A stretch of DNA of 8,660 nucleotides, from NCBI GenBank assembly GCA_964455335.1, contig CAYVVW010000090.1, positions 1 to 8,660 of the forward strand. The letters run 5' to 3'. A model generated the notes under the pieces. That model was not told the DNA's origin. It did no database searches and was given only the letters and a program-made list of their open reading frames with translations. Shown here piece after piece: positions 1 to 6,227 of this stretch (the first letter of the stretch is position 1; each line of letters opens with the position of its first letter). Made by a program: the position numbers and the translations under genes. This stretch comes from Marvinbryantia sp964455335. GTDB lineage: Bacteria > Bacillota > Clostridia > Lachnospirales > Lachnospiraceae.

Positions 1-2
1 AC

Positions 3-218
3 GTCAATGGAAAACAAGAGGCAGAGACGGAATTTAAAAAATTTATCAATCGGCTGGGAACGGTAAGCAGCATCAAGGATGGGTCGAATTCTTCGGTAGA
101 TCCGCGCAACAAACTGCCGTTTCCATATGAGGGCGAGATGAAAAAAATCGTATTTCGCGCAGCCCCATATGAATTTGCGAGCAAAGAGCTGCTTGACGAG
201 TTCTGGGCAAAGGATTGA
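3..218 (+). CDS. C-terminal fragment of an unidentified protein
   Basis: An open frame runs in from the left edge and ends at TGA 216-218, leaving the last 71 codons of a gene that starts outside the window. The visible part is hydrophilic with mixed charge and has no membrane segment or motif I recognise. It ends in a helix-like stretch, residues A-S-K-E-L-L-D-E-F-W-A-K-D. A clean intrinsic terminator begins 9 bases after the stop, which supports this being a real gene end and the last gene of its transcript. The convergent neighbour is a sulfotransferase-like gene, so a role in surface polysaccharide synthesis is possible, but that is context only. No function is assigned. Confidence 0.7.
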   Translation, partial: VNGKQEAETEFKKFINRLGTVSSIKDGSNSSVDPRNKLPFPYEGEMKKIVFRAAPYEFASKELLDEFWAKD

Positions 219-226
219 CGCGAGTT

Positions 227-282
227 GGGCTTTCTATCCGTTGGCTTGTGGGCAAGGAATGCCAGGATAGAAAGCCCTTTTT
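227..282 (+). terminator. Intrinsic terminator after the first partial gene
   Basis: GGGCTTTCTATCC at 227-239 is perfectly complementary to GGATAGAAAGCCC at 265-277, giving a 13-bp stem with a 25-nt loop, followed by five Ts (278-282). It lies just after the stop codon at 218. A second small dyad follows (ACGACAT 285-291 with ATGTCGT 298-304) but has no T-run in either direction. Confidence 0.88.
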
Positions 283-367
283 CTACGACATACTTGCATG
301 TCGTGGGATTTGGCACGCGTTTCGCACCGACCGGAGCGAAGCAAGAAACAATCCGCAGGGCATTTTT

Positions 368-1519
368 TCACCGCACAGTGCGCGCGGCCTGTTTGATGCG
401 GGAAAGCAGTGTTTTCTTTTGCGCCGGTTTTTGCTGGCGCACTTCTTTTTTCAGTGTGTTCACTTCTGTGCGCAGCGACTTTATTTTGTCGTTCAGTTTT
501 TCAATGGTGCGCCCATAGGCAAGGATGGTGCAGCAGAGCAGATCGCGGTCGCTCACGGAGAATTGCGGGTATTCCACAATCGGCTCGCGGAACAGGATGC
601 CGTCCGCTCTTTGCAGGTATTTGCGCGCGACCCGGCTGTTCGACTCCGCAAAAGATGCCATCAACTTTTCCTGTTCCCCAGGCGCAAAGAAGGTAACTTT
701 CTGCTTTTTGCCGTGGCCAGGGTGCGGGACATCCTGCAATTCTTTCATGCTGTCCAAAAGCAGGCGGTGCTGCGCCTCGCCGGACGGGAGATAATTGAGG
801 AGGCGTTTTAATTCCAGATATTCATTGTCCAGACGCAGGTTGTAGGTATCCGCCACGACAAATTCTTTGGAAAAGGAAATCCCGAATATTCCAAGGAAAT
901 CGGAATAAAGGCCATTTTCTTCCTGGAGCAGATCCTTCTCGAACACGCGCACGATCAGGTTTTCCCTGCCAAGTGCCAGCGCGACCCTTTTCAGATACCG
1001 ATAATAGTCCAGCTCATAGGGCGGGTTTTGCAGGAGTCTGTCCTCCACAAATTCACGAAACAACTGTTTGCAAGTATGGCGCTTGATGCTCCACGCATAC
1101 AGGGACTCCAGAAACTGATCCTGTCGGCGCAGGTAGACGATCACTTTCAGCTGCATGCCCCTCGCCAGCAAATCCGCTCTTAGCTGCGTCCAGAAAAGCG
1201 GGAGATACTGGCTGCTATAATAAACGGACTCGTCCGAGAGCACAATGGTCTCATATTGTGCGGCAAGCTCTCTTAGCTTGTCCAATCCGGCGTCATAGTC
1301 CGCGGATGGGATGTTGCGGTCGCTGCGCTCGTTCGCGGCGCGCTTTGGCCCGACCAGAAAGTGCGCATTTCGGCTTGGGCCGACCTGTGGGTAGCGAAAC
1401 CCGAGATCCGGATATGCGATGTGGTATTTTTTCAGAAAATCCTGGTTTTGCATCATGTTGCACTGCAGGGAAGTCGTTCCGGTCTTGGGCATTCCGATGT
1501 GCAGGTAAAGCGTCGTCAT
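368..1519 (-). CDS. Sulfotransferase-like protein with C-terminal coiled coil
   Basis: The 383-aa product opens with a beta strand and a P-loop-like motif, H-I-G-M-P-K-T-G-T-T-S at residues 7-17. In the sulfotransferase superfamily this motif binds the 5'-phosphosulfate of PAPS. A second strand with Y-L-R-R-Q-D at 129-134 and a downstream Ser (139) matches the position of the 3'-phosphate-binding segment. Such enzymes transfer sulfate from PAPS to hydroxyls or amines; bacterial members of this clade often sit in surface-polysaccharide loci. No signal peptide or membrane segment is seen. The last ~49 residues carry a heptad-like helix (about 338-365) and a basic amphipathic tail, suggesting oligomerisation or membrane-surface association. 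The ATG at 1519 has an AGGAGGGG ribosome binding site about 10 bases upstream and a near-consensus promoter at 1597-1625. The fold is fairly secure. The acceptor substrate, and whether it is an active sulfotransferase, are unknown. Confidence 0.82.
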   Translation of the reverse strand: MTTLYLHIGMPKTGTTSLQCNMMQNQDFLKKYHIAYPDLGFRYPQVGPSRNAHFLVGPKRAANERSDRNIPSADYDAGLDKLRELAAQYETIVLSDESVYYSSQYLPLFWTQLRADLLARGMQLKVIVYLRRQDQFLESLYAWSIKRHTCKQLFREFVEDRLLQNPPYELDYYRYLKRVALALGRENLIVRVFEKDLLQEENGLYSDFLGIFGISFSKEFVVADTYNLRLDNEYLELKRLLNYLPSGEAQHRLLLDSMKELQDVPHPGHGKKQKVTFFAPGEQEKLMASFAESNSRVARKYLQRADGILFREPIVEYPQFSVSDRDLLCCTILAYGRTIEKLNDKIKSLRTEVNTLKKEVRQQKPAQKKTLLSRIKQAARTVR

Positions 1520-1596
1520 AAAATTCTCCCCTCCTGGTAAATAGCAAAATCCTCATATCGGTTGGCACGATGTTTCGTCGTGCCCTGGCATCATAG

Positions 1597-1625
1597 AATG
1601 TAATACAGTTTTTCCGCGTTGTCAA
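1597..1625 (-). promoter_or_regulatory. Sigma-A promoter for the sulfotransferase-like gene
   Basis: On the minus strand there is a perfect -35 TTGACA (plus positions 1620-1625), a 17-bp spacer, and a -10 of TACATT (1597-1602; 4 of 6 consensus). The predicted start near 1590 gives a leader of about 70 nt. That leader contains a 7-bp inverted repeat (GGCACGA 1564-1570 with TCGTGCC 1578-1584). The -35 lies in the edge copy of the repeat array between the divergent promoters. Confidence 0.72.
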
Positions 1626-1683
1626 GCAAACATCAAGCAAACAAAGTCCGTACAAAGTCCGAACATCAAGCAAACAAAGTCCG
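1622..1683 (+). repeat. Interleaved short direct repeats between divergent promoters
   Basis: Two words alternate in this stretch. TCAAGCAAAC occurs at 1622, 1633 and 1666, and ACAAAGTCCG at 1641, 1652 and 1674. A fused 21-bp copy (starting ACATCAAGCAAAC) is exact at 1630-1650 and 1663-1683, 33 bp apart. The array fills the gap between the -35 hexamers of the minus-strand promoter (1620-1625) and the rplJ promoter (1692-1697). The pattern could be an activator or repressor site array, or simple slippage expansion. Confidence 0.8.
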
Positions 1684-1691
1684 AAAAGTGC

Positions 1692-1720
1692 TTGACAAGC
1701 CGTTTTCTGTGTGTTATCGT
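1692..1720 (+). promoter_or_regulatory. Sigma-A promoter of the rplJ-rplL operon
   Basis: A perfect -35 TTGACA (1692-1697), a 17-bp spacer and a -10 of TATCGT (1715-1720; 4 of 6) lie just before the L10 leader. The predicted start is around 1727. Confidence 0.78.
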
Positions 1721-1726
1721 GGTCGG

Positions 1727-1871
1727 GAACTGCCGAAGACAGCAGGTGCCGAAAGGCGTAAGGTGAAGTCGCCTGCCGAGGAGTAAAGCGTTTCTTGAAA
1801 CGGTTTTCAAAAGGGAGACTGTTTTTGTGGAATGGTTACGATGCCCCTCTGTCTGCGCAGGGGGCATTTTT
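1727..1871 (+). ncRNA. Ribosomal protein L10 leader RNA with attenuator
   Basis: This is the mRNA leader that binds L10, or the L10-L7/L12 complex, for autogenous control of rplJ-rplL. The sequence around 1729-1780 has the signature elements I associate with this family: a CTGCCGAAGACAGCAGG segment and a CCTGCCGAGGA segment. They form a stem between GCAGGT 1742-1747 and GCCTGC 1771-1776, topped by a GNRA tetraloop hairpin (GCC-GAAA-GGC, 1748-1757). The leader ends in an intrinsic terminator at 1841-1871. In the Gram-positive model, bound L10 favours that terminator and so shuts the operon down when stalk protein is in excess. Position between a clear promoter and rplJ supports the call. Confidence 0.88.
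1841..1871 (+). terminator. Attenuator of the L10 leader
   Basis: ATGCCCC 1841-1847 pairs with GGGGCAT 1861-1867, followed by a run of Ts through 1871. It lies 70 bases before rplJ, so it must be conditionally bypassed for the operon to be expressed. Confidence 0.85.
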
Positions 1872-1940
1872 ATGGGATGGGATGCCTGTTCCGTAAGCCC
1901 ACCATCGGCGGTACACAGACTATACAAGGAGGTGCACAGC

Positions 1941-2429
1941 ATGGCGAAAGTAGAGCAGAAGAAACCCATCGTCGCGGAAATCAGCGAAAGCATCAAGGAT
2001 GCGCAGGCTGTTGTGCTCGTTGCCTACAGCGGCATCAATGTCGAGCAGGACACTGCTTTGCGCAAGGAGATGCGGGAGTCTGACATCATCTACAAGGTGT
2101 ACAAAAACACCATGATGAATTTTGCGTTCCAAGGCACGGACTGCGAGCCGCTCACCAAGCATTTGCAAGGGCCAAATGCCATCGCGATCAGCAAAAAAGA
2201 TGCCACGGCCCCGGCACGCATCATCGCAAAGTACGCAAAGACTGCCCCGACGCTGCAGTTGATGGCCGGCATTGTGGAAGGCGGCTATTACGATGAGACT
2301 GGGATTAAGGCACTGGCGGAAGTTCCGTCCAGGGAAGAGCTGCTTGGCAAATTGCTCGGCAGCATCCAGTCGCCGATTGCGAACTTTGCGCGCGTCTTGA
2401 AGCAAGTCGCAGAAGCAAAAGAGGCGTAA
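1941..2429 (+). CDS. rplJ: 50S ribosomal protein L10
   Basis: L10 (162 aa) is the base of the ribosomal stalk: it binds the GTPase-associated region of 23S rRNA and holds L7/L12 dimers that recruit translation factors. Recognisable family features are the N-terminal K-x-x-x-V-A-E-I helix, the segment V-V-L-V-A-Y-S-G-I around residue 24, the K-N-T-M-M motif, and L-Q-G-P-N-A-I-A. The C-terminal helix (about 130-162, S-R-E-E-L-L-G-K-L-L-G-S-I) is where L7/L12 docks. The frame is open for 38 codons further upstream, but those codons overlap the attenuator. The ATG at 1941 has a strong AAGGAGGTG site 6 bases upstream and gives the family's normal N-terminus. The gene is transcribed with rplL under the L10 leader. 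Confidence 0.97.
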   Translation: MAKVEQKKPIVAEISESIKDAQAVVLVAYSGINVEQDTALRKEMRESDIIYKVYKNTMMNFAFQGTDCEPLTKHLQGPNAIAISKKDATAPARIIAKYAKTAPTLQLMAGIVEGGYYDETGIKALAEVPSREELLGKLLGSIQSPIANFARVLKQVAEAKEA

Positions 2430-2477
2430 GGCATTTTACCTGTAACATCATCATACAGAACGTAGGAGGAAAAGAAA

Positions 2478-2849
2478 ATGGCGAAGTTGACAACTGCGGA
2501 ATTTATCGAAGCGATCAAAGAGTTGAGCGTGTTGGAATTGAATGAGCTGGTAAAGGCTTGCGAGGAAGAGTTTGGCGTGTCCGCGGCTGCGGGCGTTGTC
2601 GTGGCGGCTGCCGGCCCTGCGGAGGCTGAGGAAGAAAAGGATGAGTTCGACGTGGAGCTGACGGAAGTTGGCCCGAACAAGGTCAAAGTCATCAAGGTGG
2701 TTCGCGAGGCGACAGGGCTTGGCTTGAAGGAAGCAAAAGAAGTGGTAGACGGCGCGCCGAAGGTCGTCAAGGAAGCGGTTTCCAAGGCAGAGGCCGAGGA
2801 ACTAAAGACGAAACTCGAGGCGGAAGGCGCAAAGGTAACCTTGAAATAA
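2478..2849 (+). CDS. rplL: 50S ribosomal protein L7/L12
   Basis: This 123-aa protein is the flexible stalk protein that contacts EF-G, EF-Tu and the other translational GTPases. Residues 1-33 form the dimerisation helices that bind L10 (E-F-I-E-A-I-K-E-L-S). A short Ala/Gly/Glu-rich hinge (about 36-54) follows. The C-terminal domain (about 55-123) carries the hallmark stretch K-V-K-V-I-K-V-V-R and then G-L-G-L-K-E-A-K-E-V-V-D-G-A-P, the factor-binding helices. Length and order match the family. TAGGAGG sits about 8 bases before the ATG. It lies 48 bases after rplJ and is followed by an intrinsic terminator. In B. subtilis and E. coli rpoB comes next; here it does not. Confidence 0.98.
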   Translation: MAKLTTAEFIEAIKELSVLELNELVKACEEEFGVSAAAGVVVAAAGPAEAEEEKDEFDVELTEVGPNKVKVIKVVREATGLGLKEAKEVVDGAPKVVKEAVSKAEAEELKTKLEAEGAKVTLK

Positions 2850-2871
2850 GAAAAGCCAAAGCGTTTGGGTG

Positions 2872-2903
2872 GAAAGGGCCGGTGGCTTGCATCGGCTCTT
2901 TTT
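2872..2903 (+). terminator. Terminator of the rplJ-rplL operon
   Basis: GAAAGGGCCG (2872-2881) pairs with CGGCTCTTTT (2893-2902), with two or three G-U pairs, around an 11-nt loop and ends in five Ts (2899-2903). It starts 22 bases after the rplL stop. A smaller dyad (CCAAA-GCG-TTTGG, 2856-2868) precedes it. Confidence 0.8.
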
Positions 2904-2998
2904 CGATCCGTGCAGCTGAGGAAATTGTAGGCATCTTTTTGCCGTAACATCATATCATAGCAAGCGGCAAGTACACAAGCGGGAAGGGGGTATTTTCT

Positions 2999-3703
2999 AT
3001 GACTCCGCACAACGAGGCAAAGGCGGGAGACATCGCAAAAACAGTTTTGCTGCCAGGGGATCCCTTGCGCGCAAAGGTGATTGCGGATACGTTTTTGGAA
3101 AATGTGAAGCAGTTTAACAGTGTGCGCAATATGTTTGGCTACACCGGGACATACCGCGGGACGCCCGTGTCCGTGATGGGCACTGGCATGGGATGCCCGT
3201 CCATCGGCATTTACAGCCACGAGCTGATTCATTTTTATGGGGTGGAGACGCTGATCCGCGTCGGGTCTTGCGGGTCTATCCAAAAGGACATCGCCCTAGG
3301 CGAGATCATCATGGCCATGGGCGCCTGCACGGACAGCAGTTACGCGCACCAATACCAGCTGCCGGGCACGATGAGCGCCATCGCGGATTATGGTTTGCTG
3401 AAAACGGCGCAGGAGACGGCCGCCAACTTCGGCTACCCGCACCGCGTGGGCAACATTTTGTCCTCGGACATTTTTTACACGGAGACGCCGGAGTGGCAGC
3501 AGTGGGCGAAGATGGGCGTCCTGGCCATCGAGATGGAGAGCTTTGCCCTCTATTGCAACGCCTCCCGCGCGGGCGTGCGGGCGCTGGGCATTTTCACGGT
3601 GTCCGACTCCATTGTCAACAAGGAGGAGCTTGACGCAAAGGAGCGCCAAAACGGCTTCACCAACATGATGAAAGTGGCCTTGGAGACGGCCTTGCGCAAG
3701 TGA
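2999..3703 (+). CDS. deoD: Purine nucleoside phosphorylase, DeoD type
   Basis: The 234-aa protein is the normal length for the hexameric DeoD family, which cleaves purine (deoxy)ribonucleosides with phosphate to free base and (deoxy)ribose-1-phosphate in cytosolic salvage. Visible motifs are T-P-H-N near the N-terminus (His contributes to the neighbouring site), L-L-P-G-D-P-L-R-A at 17-25 (phosphate binding), R-V-G-S-C-G-S at 87-93, M-G-A-C-T-D, the ribose-binding E-M-E-S around 178-181, and T-V-S-D-S around 200-204 containing the catalytic Asp. The start at 2999 is preceded by an AAGGGGGT site. I see no convincing promoter in 2904-2998: the best -10 is TATCAT at 2953-2958, without a good -35 at proper spacing. 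The gene is convergent with the LysR-type gene, separated by tandem repeats with no obvious T-run terminator. Confidence 0.95.
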   Translation: MTPHNEAKAGDIAKTVLLPGDPLRAKVIADTFLENVKQFNSVRNMFGYTGTYRGTPVSVMGTGMGCPSIGIYSHELIHFYGVETLIRVGSCGSIQKDIALGEIIMAMGACTDSSYAHQYQLPGTMSAIADYGLLKTAQETAANFGYPHRVGNILSSDIFYTETPEWQQWAKMGVLAIEMESFALYCNASRAGVRALGIFTVSDSIVNKEELDAKERQNGFTNMMKVALETALRK

Positions 3704-3705
3704 CA

Positions 3706-3873
3706 GGTCACGTGCGCTCCATGCGGGTGTCGAGCAGCCCGGACAGGACAGCGGAGCGGCGGAAATGCCGATGGGTCACGTGTTCTCCATGCGGATGCCG
3801 GGCAGCTCGGACAGGACAGTGGAGCGGCGGAAATGCCGATGGGTCACGTGCCCTCTATGCGGATGCCGAGGGG
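3706..3873 (+). repeat. 68-bp tandem repeat, about 2.4 copies, overlapping a gene end
   Basis: GGTCACGTG marks the start of three copies at 3706, 3774 and 3842, exactly 68 bp apart. Copies 1 and 2 are full length and differ at 7 of 68 positions by my hand alignment. The third is partial (to about 3873) and overlaps the 3' end of the minus-strand LysR-type gene. On the minus strand each copy contains a sequence readable as a short tail ending in a stop: G-I-R-I-E-G-T, G-I-R-M-E-N-T and T-R-M-E-R-T. The unit contains CGGC-GGAAAT-GCCG but no T-run. Since 68 is not a multiple of 3, the plus-strand reading is not coding. Confidence 0.9.
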
Positions 3874-4725
3874 ATCGAGGAATGCGCGGACGGAGGGGCT
3901 GCTTGCCTTTCCGTCCGGCACGACGACGTAGTTTTGGATGGTCGGGGCCGCAAAGTCGAGCAGCGGAACTGCGGCGAGGCTTCCCTCGTCCAGGTACTTG
4001 CGCACCAGGCTGGCGGGCAGGAACGTGTAGCCGATGCCCTCGAGCAGGTAGGGGATGAGGTGCGTCAGTTTGTCGATCTCAAAGGAAAAGGCATAGTTTT
4101 TCGGGAACATATCCCGAATGAACGTGCCGTTGTCCTGGATCATAAAGTCGCAATAGAGATAATCCAGGTCGCACAGCTGCTTTTGGCGGATGCCGTTTGC
4201 GTATTCCCGGCGCGACGGGGAGGTCACAAGCACCAGATCGTCGGCGTGGAAGGGCTGGCACGAAAAGCCCGTTTTTTTCAAGGGGATATAGGCGAACACG
4301 ACATCCACTGTGCCGTCCTGCAGCATGCGCATCAAAGGGCCGGAATGGTCGACGATGACTTTCACGGAAATGTCCTTGTGCGCACGGATGAAATCCATGA
4401 CAGGGCGCGTCAGGTAACAGTCGTAGACGGTGTTGACCGTTCCGATGCGCAGAGTTCCCGAAAACGTGTGCAGCATGCTCAGCTCTGAAATGGCGGCTTC
4501 TTCCAGCGCCACAATGCGCCGGGCATAACTTAGGAAATGCTGCCCTTCTTCCGTCAGCTCCACATTTTTGCGGTTGCGGATGAACAGCTTTTTCCCCAGG
4601 TTTTTTTCCAACTCCATGATGCGGTTGGTCACGGTGGACTGCACGATGTAATAGCGGTCGGCGGTCTGCGTGAAGTTTTTCAGCTCCGAAAGGGTGATGA
4701 ATGTTTTCAGGTTTTCAATATTCAT
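3844..4725 (-). CDS. LysR-type transcriptional regulator, probable regulator of lysA
   Basis: The 293-aa product has the LysR-family plan: an N-terminal winged helix-turn-helix (residues 1-60, including N-F-T-Q-T-A-D-R-Y-Y-I-V-Q-S-T-V-T-N-R-I), a linker helix to about 88, then a periplasmic-binding-like effector domain (about 90-290) starting L-R-I-G-T. Recognition-helix and E-L-E-K-N-L-G-K-K-L-F motifs are intact and the length is typical. It is transcribed divergently from lysA with interleaved promoters, the same arrangement as the founding lysR-lysA pair of E. coli. The inference is that it controls lysA and itself, perhaps in response to diaminopimelate or lysine. The effector is not readable from sequence. 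AGAGGT precedes the ATG. Its last codons and stop lie in the third copy of the 68-bp repeat, so the tail may vary between strains. Confidence 0.9.
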   Translation of the reverse strand: MNIENLKTFITLSELKNFTQTADRYYIVQSTVTNRIMELEKNLGKKLFIRNRKNVELTEEGQHFLSYARRIVALEEAAISELSMLHTFSGTLRIGTVNTVYDCYLTRPVMDFIRAHKDISVKVIVDHSGPLMRMLQDGTVDVVFAYIPLKKTGFSCQPFHADDLVLVTSPSRREYANGIRQKQLCDLDYLYCDFMIQDNGTFIRDMFPKNYAFSFEIDKLTHLIPYLLEGIGYTFLPASLVRKYLDEGSLAAVPLLDFAAPTIQNYVVVPDGKASSPSVRAFLDPLGIRIEGT

Positions 4726-4762
4726 AAGGACCTCTTATCGAATACACTGATTACTTGTTTTG

Positions 4763-4785
4763 TAAAATTCATTATACAAATTTTA
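4763..4785. promoter_or_regulatory. Putative LysR-type operator (symmetric T-N11-A dyad)
   Basis: TAAAATT (4763-4769) and AATTTTA (4779-4785) form a perfect 7-bp inverted repeat with a 9-bp spacer. A T-N11-A pair (T4768, A4780) is exactly symmetric about its centre at 4774, the form expected of LysR-type sites. The dyad covers the -10 of the regulator's own promoter (4780-4785) and the -35 of the lysA promoter (4773-4778). Confidence 0.55.
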
Positions 4786-4801
4786 TATCCATCGCTATAA
4801 T
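4773..4801 (+). promoter_or_regulatory. Promoter for lysA
   Basis: A consensus -10 TATAAT (4796-4801) lies 17 bp after a weak -35 TATACA (4773-4778; 4 of 6). Start is predicted near 4808, giving a leader of about 77 nt. A weak -35 under an operator-like dyad fits a regulated promoter. Confidence 0.65.
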
Positions 4802-4808
4802 AAGTCAA
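4780..4808 (-). promoter_or_regulatory. Promoter for the LysR-type regulator
   Basis: On the minus strand TTGACT (plus 4803-4808), a 17-bp spacer and TAAAAT (plus 4780-4785) each match 5 of 6 consensus bases. The -10 of the lysA promoter lies inside this spacer, so RNA polymerase cannot occupy both promoters at once. Confidence 0.68.
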
Positions 4809-4822
4809 TAGGGTGTGTTCCC

Positions 4823-4849
4823 TTTTTGGAAAAAGTTTTTTGGAAAAAG
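4823..4849 (+). repeat. 13-bp direct repeat in the lysA leader
   Basis: TTTTTGGAAAAAG occurs at 4823-4835 and 4837-4849, a 14-bp period. Each copy is nearly self-complementary (T5-GG-A5), and AAAAA-G-TTTTT lies between them. It sits between the lysA promoter and its ribosome binding site. It may affect mRNA folding or may be slippage. Confidence 0.7.
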
Positions 4850-4884
4850 TTTTGATTTGACGAGTTTAGGAGGAATGGGTTTCG

Positions 4885-6150
4885 TTGGAGAAGATTTATG
4901 CACCGGTGACCGGCAGGCTGGGCTTGTTCGAGGGGCAAGACCCCGTGGAGCTGGCCAGGCGTTACGGCACCCCGCTTTACGTATATAATGAGCGCATCCT
5001 GCGGCAGCGTTGCCGCGAGATGAAGAGCCTCGTGAAATATCCGAAATTTGTGGTGGATTTTTCCGCCAAGGCCAATTGCAACCTGGCATTTTTGCAGATC
5101 GTCCGCTCCGAGGGGCTGGAAGTGGATGCCATGTCCCCGGGCGAAATCTATGTGGAGCGCAAAGCGGGATTTGCGCCGAGCCAGATTTTTTACATTGGCA
5201 ATAACGTGTCAGAGGAGGAGATGCGCGAAGTGGTCGGGCAGGGCGTCCGCGTGAGCGTGGATTCCCTAAGCCAGCTGGAATTGTTTGGCCGGATTGCGCC
5301 GGGAGGGGAAGTGGCGGTGCGCTTTAACCCCGGCATCGGGGCAGGGCATCACGAAAAGGTGGTGACGGCGGGGGCAAATACGAAGTTTGGCGTTGACCCG
5401 CAGTTTGTGCCGCAGGTAAAGGCATTGATCGCAAAATATGGCCTGCGCCTCATCGGACTCAATCAGCACATCGGCTCGCTGTTTATGCGGGGGGAGGACT
5501 TTACGGCCAGCATCGCCAGGCTTTTGGAAATCGCGAAGCAATTTCCCGACTTGCAGTTTTTGGATCTCGGGGGTGGATTTGGCATTCCCTACAAAAAGGA
5601 AATGGGCGAGGCTCCGTTGGACTGCGCGTCTCTTGGGGAGGCGATGGATCGGGAGTTTTTCCGCTTTGCAGAGGAATATGGCAGGGAAGTGACTTTCCGC
5701 ATCGAGCCTGGGCGCTACCTGTCGGCCGAGTGCGGAGTGCTCCTCGCCACCGTGCATAGCGTCAAGGAAAATTATGGAAAGACGTATGTGGGCTGCGACT
5801 GCGGCTTTAACGTTTTGCAGCGCCCGATTTTATATAATTCGTACCATGGCATTGAGATTTACCGCGCGTCCGGCGTTCCGTCTGAGCGGATGCGGGAAGT
5901 GACGGTGGTGGGCAATATCTGCGAAAGCGGCGATATTCTGGCAAAAGACCGAAGCCTTCCGGAAATCTTTGCGGGCGACGTGCTGGGCATTTTGGACGCG
6001 GGGGCTTATGGCTTCACGATGGCGTCCAATTACAACAACCGCTTGCGGCCGGCCGAAGTGCTGATTCGCCCAAATGGCGAGACGGCGCTCGTTCGGGAAC
6101 GCGAGGAATTGCAGGACCTCACGCGCCACATGATTCCGCTGCCCCTGTGA
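4885..6150 (+). CDS. lysA: Diaminopimelate decarboxylase
   Basis: The 421-aa protein is full length for the fold-III PLP decarboxylase that converts meso-diaminopimelate to L-lysine, the last step of lysine synthesis. Motifs in order: F-S-A-K-A-N at 59-64 with the PLP lysine K62 (the family usually has Tyr instead of Phe), E-V-D-A-M-S-P-G-E 79-87, H-I-G-S 195-198, the phosphate-binding L-G-G-G-F-G-I-P-Y 228-236, E-P-G-R 274-277, the partner-subunit C-E-S-G-D 346-350 with catalytic Cys, and D-A-G-A-Y-G 371-376. The start is TTG 4885, after AGGAGG at 4868-4873 with a slightly long 11-base gap. The nearby ATG at 4875 is out of frame and too close. It is divergent from the LysR-type gene. No clear terminator follows in 6151-6227. 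Confidence 0.94.
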   Translation: MEKIYAPVTGRLGLFEGQDPVELARRYGTPLYVYNERILRQRCREMKSLVKYPKFVVDFSAKANCNLAFLQIVRSEGLEVDAMSPGEIYVERKAGFAPSQIFYIGNNVSEEEMREVVGQGVRVSVDSLSQLELFGRIAPGGEVAVRFNPGIGAGHHEKVVTAGANTKFGVDPQFVPQVKALIAKYGLRLIGLNQHIGSLFMRGEDFTASIARLLEIAKQFPDLQFLDLGGGFGIPYKKEMGEAPLDCASLGEAMDREFFRFAEEYGREVTFRIEPGRYLSAECGVLLATVHSVKENYGKTYVGCDCGFNVLQRPILYNSYHGIEIYRASGVPSERMREVTVVGNICESGDILAKDRSLPEIFAGDVLGILDAGAYGFTMASNYNNRLRPAEVLIRPNGETALVREREELQDLTRHMIPLPL

Positions 6151-6227
6151 AGCTGGGGAGGGAGATTGTCCGAAAACACAGACGTGCATTTTGCAAGCGG
6201 GGGATGGCCTAGGGGGTTGAGGAAGGA

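Noticed and set aside
284..305. Dyad ACGACAT/ATGTCGT as terminator of the sulfotransferase gene
   Set aside because: There is no T-run on the minus strand after it, so it does not look like an intrinsic terminator for that gene.
1827..1940. Upstream in-frame extension of rplJ by 38 codons
   Set aside because: It overlaps the L10 attenuator and does not match the L10 N-terminus; ATG 1941 has a strong ribosome binding site and the family-typical start.
2925..2958. Promoter for deoD (TTGTAG with TATCAT)
   Set aside because: The spacer would be 22 bp and the -35 matches only half the consensus, too weak to list.
2288..3283. Long minus-strand frame across rplL and deoD
   Set aside because: It is low-complexity Ser/Ala-rich sequence produced by reading two clear plus-strand genes backwards.
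3700..4488. Long plus-strand frame opposite the LysR-type gene
   Set aside because: It runs through the 68-bp repeats, has no ribosome binding site, and its sequence is the antisense of a well-recognised regulator gene.
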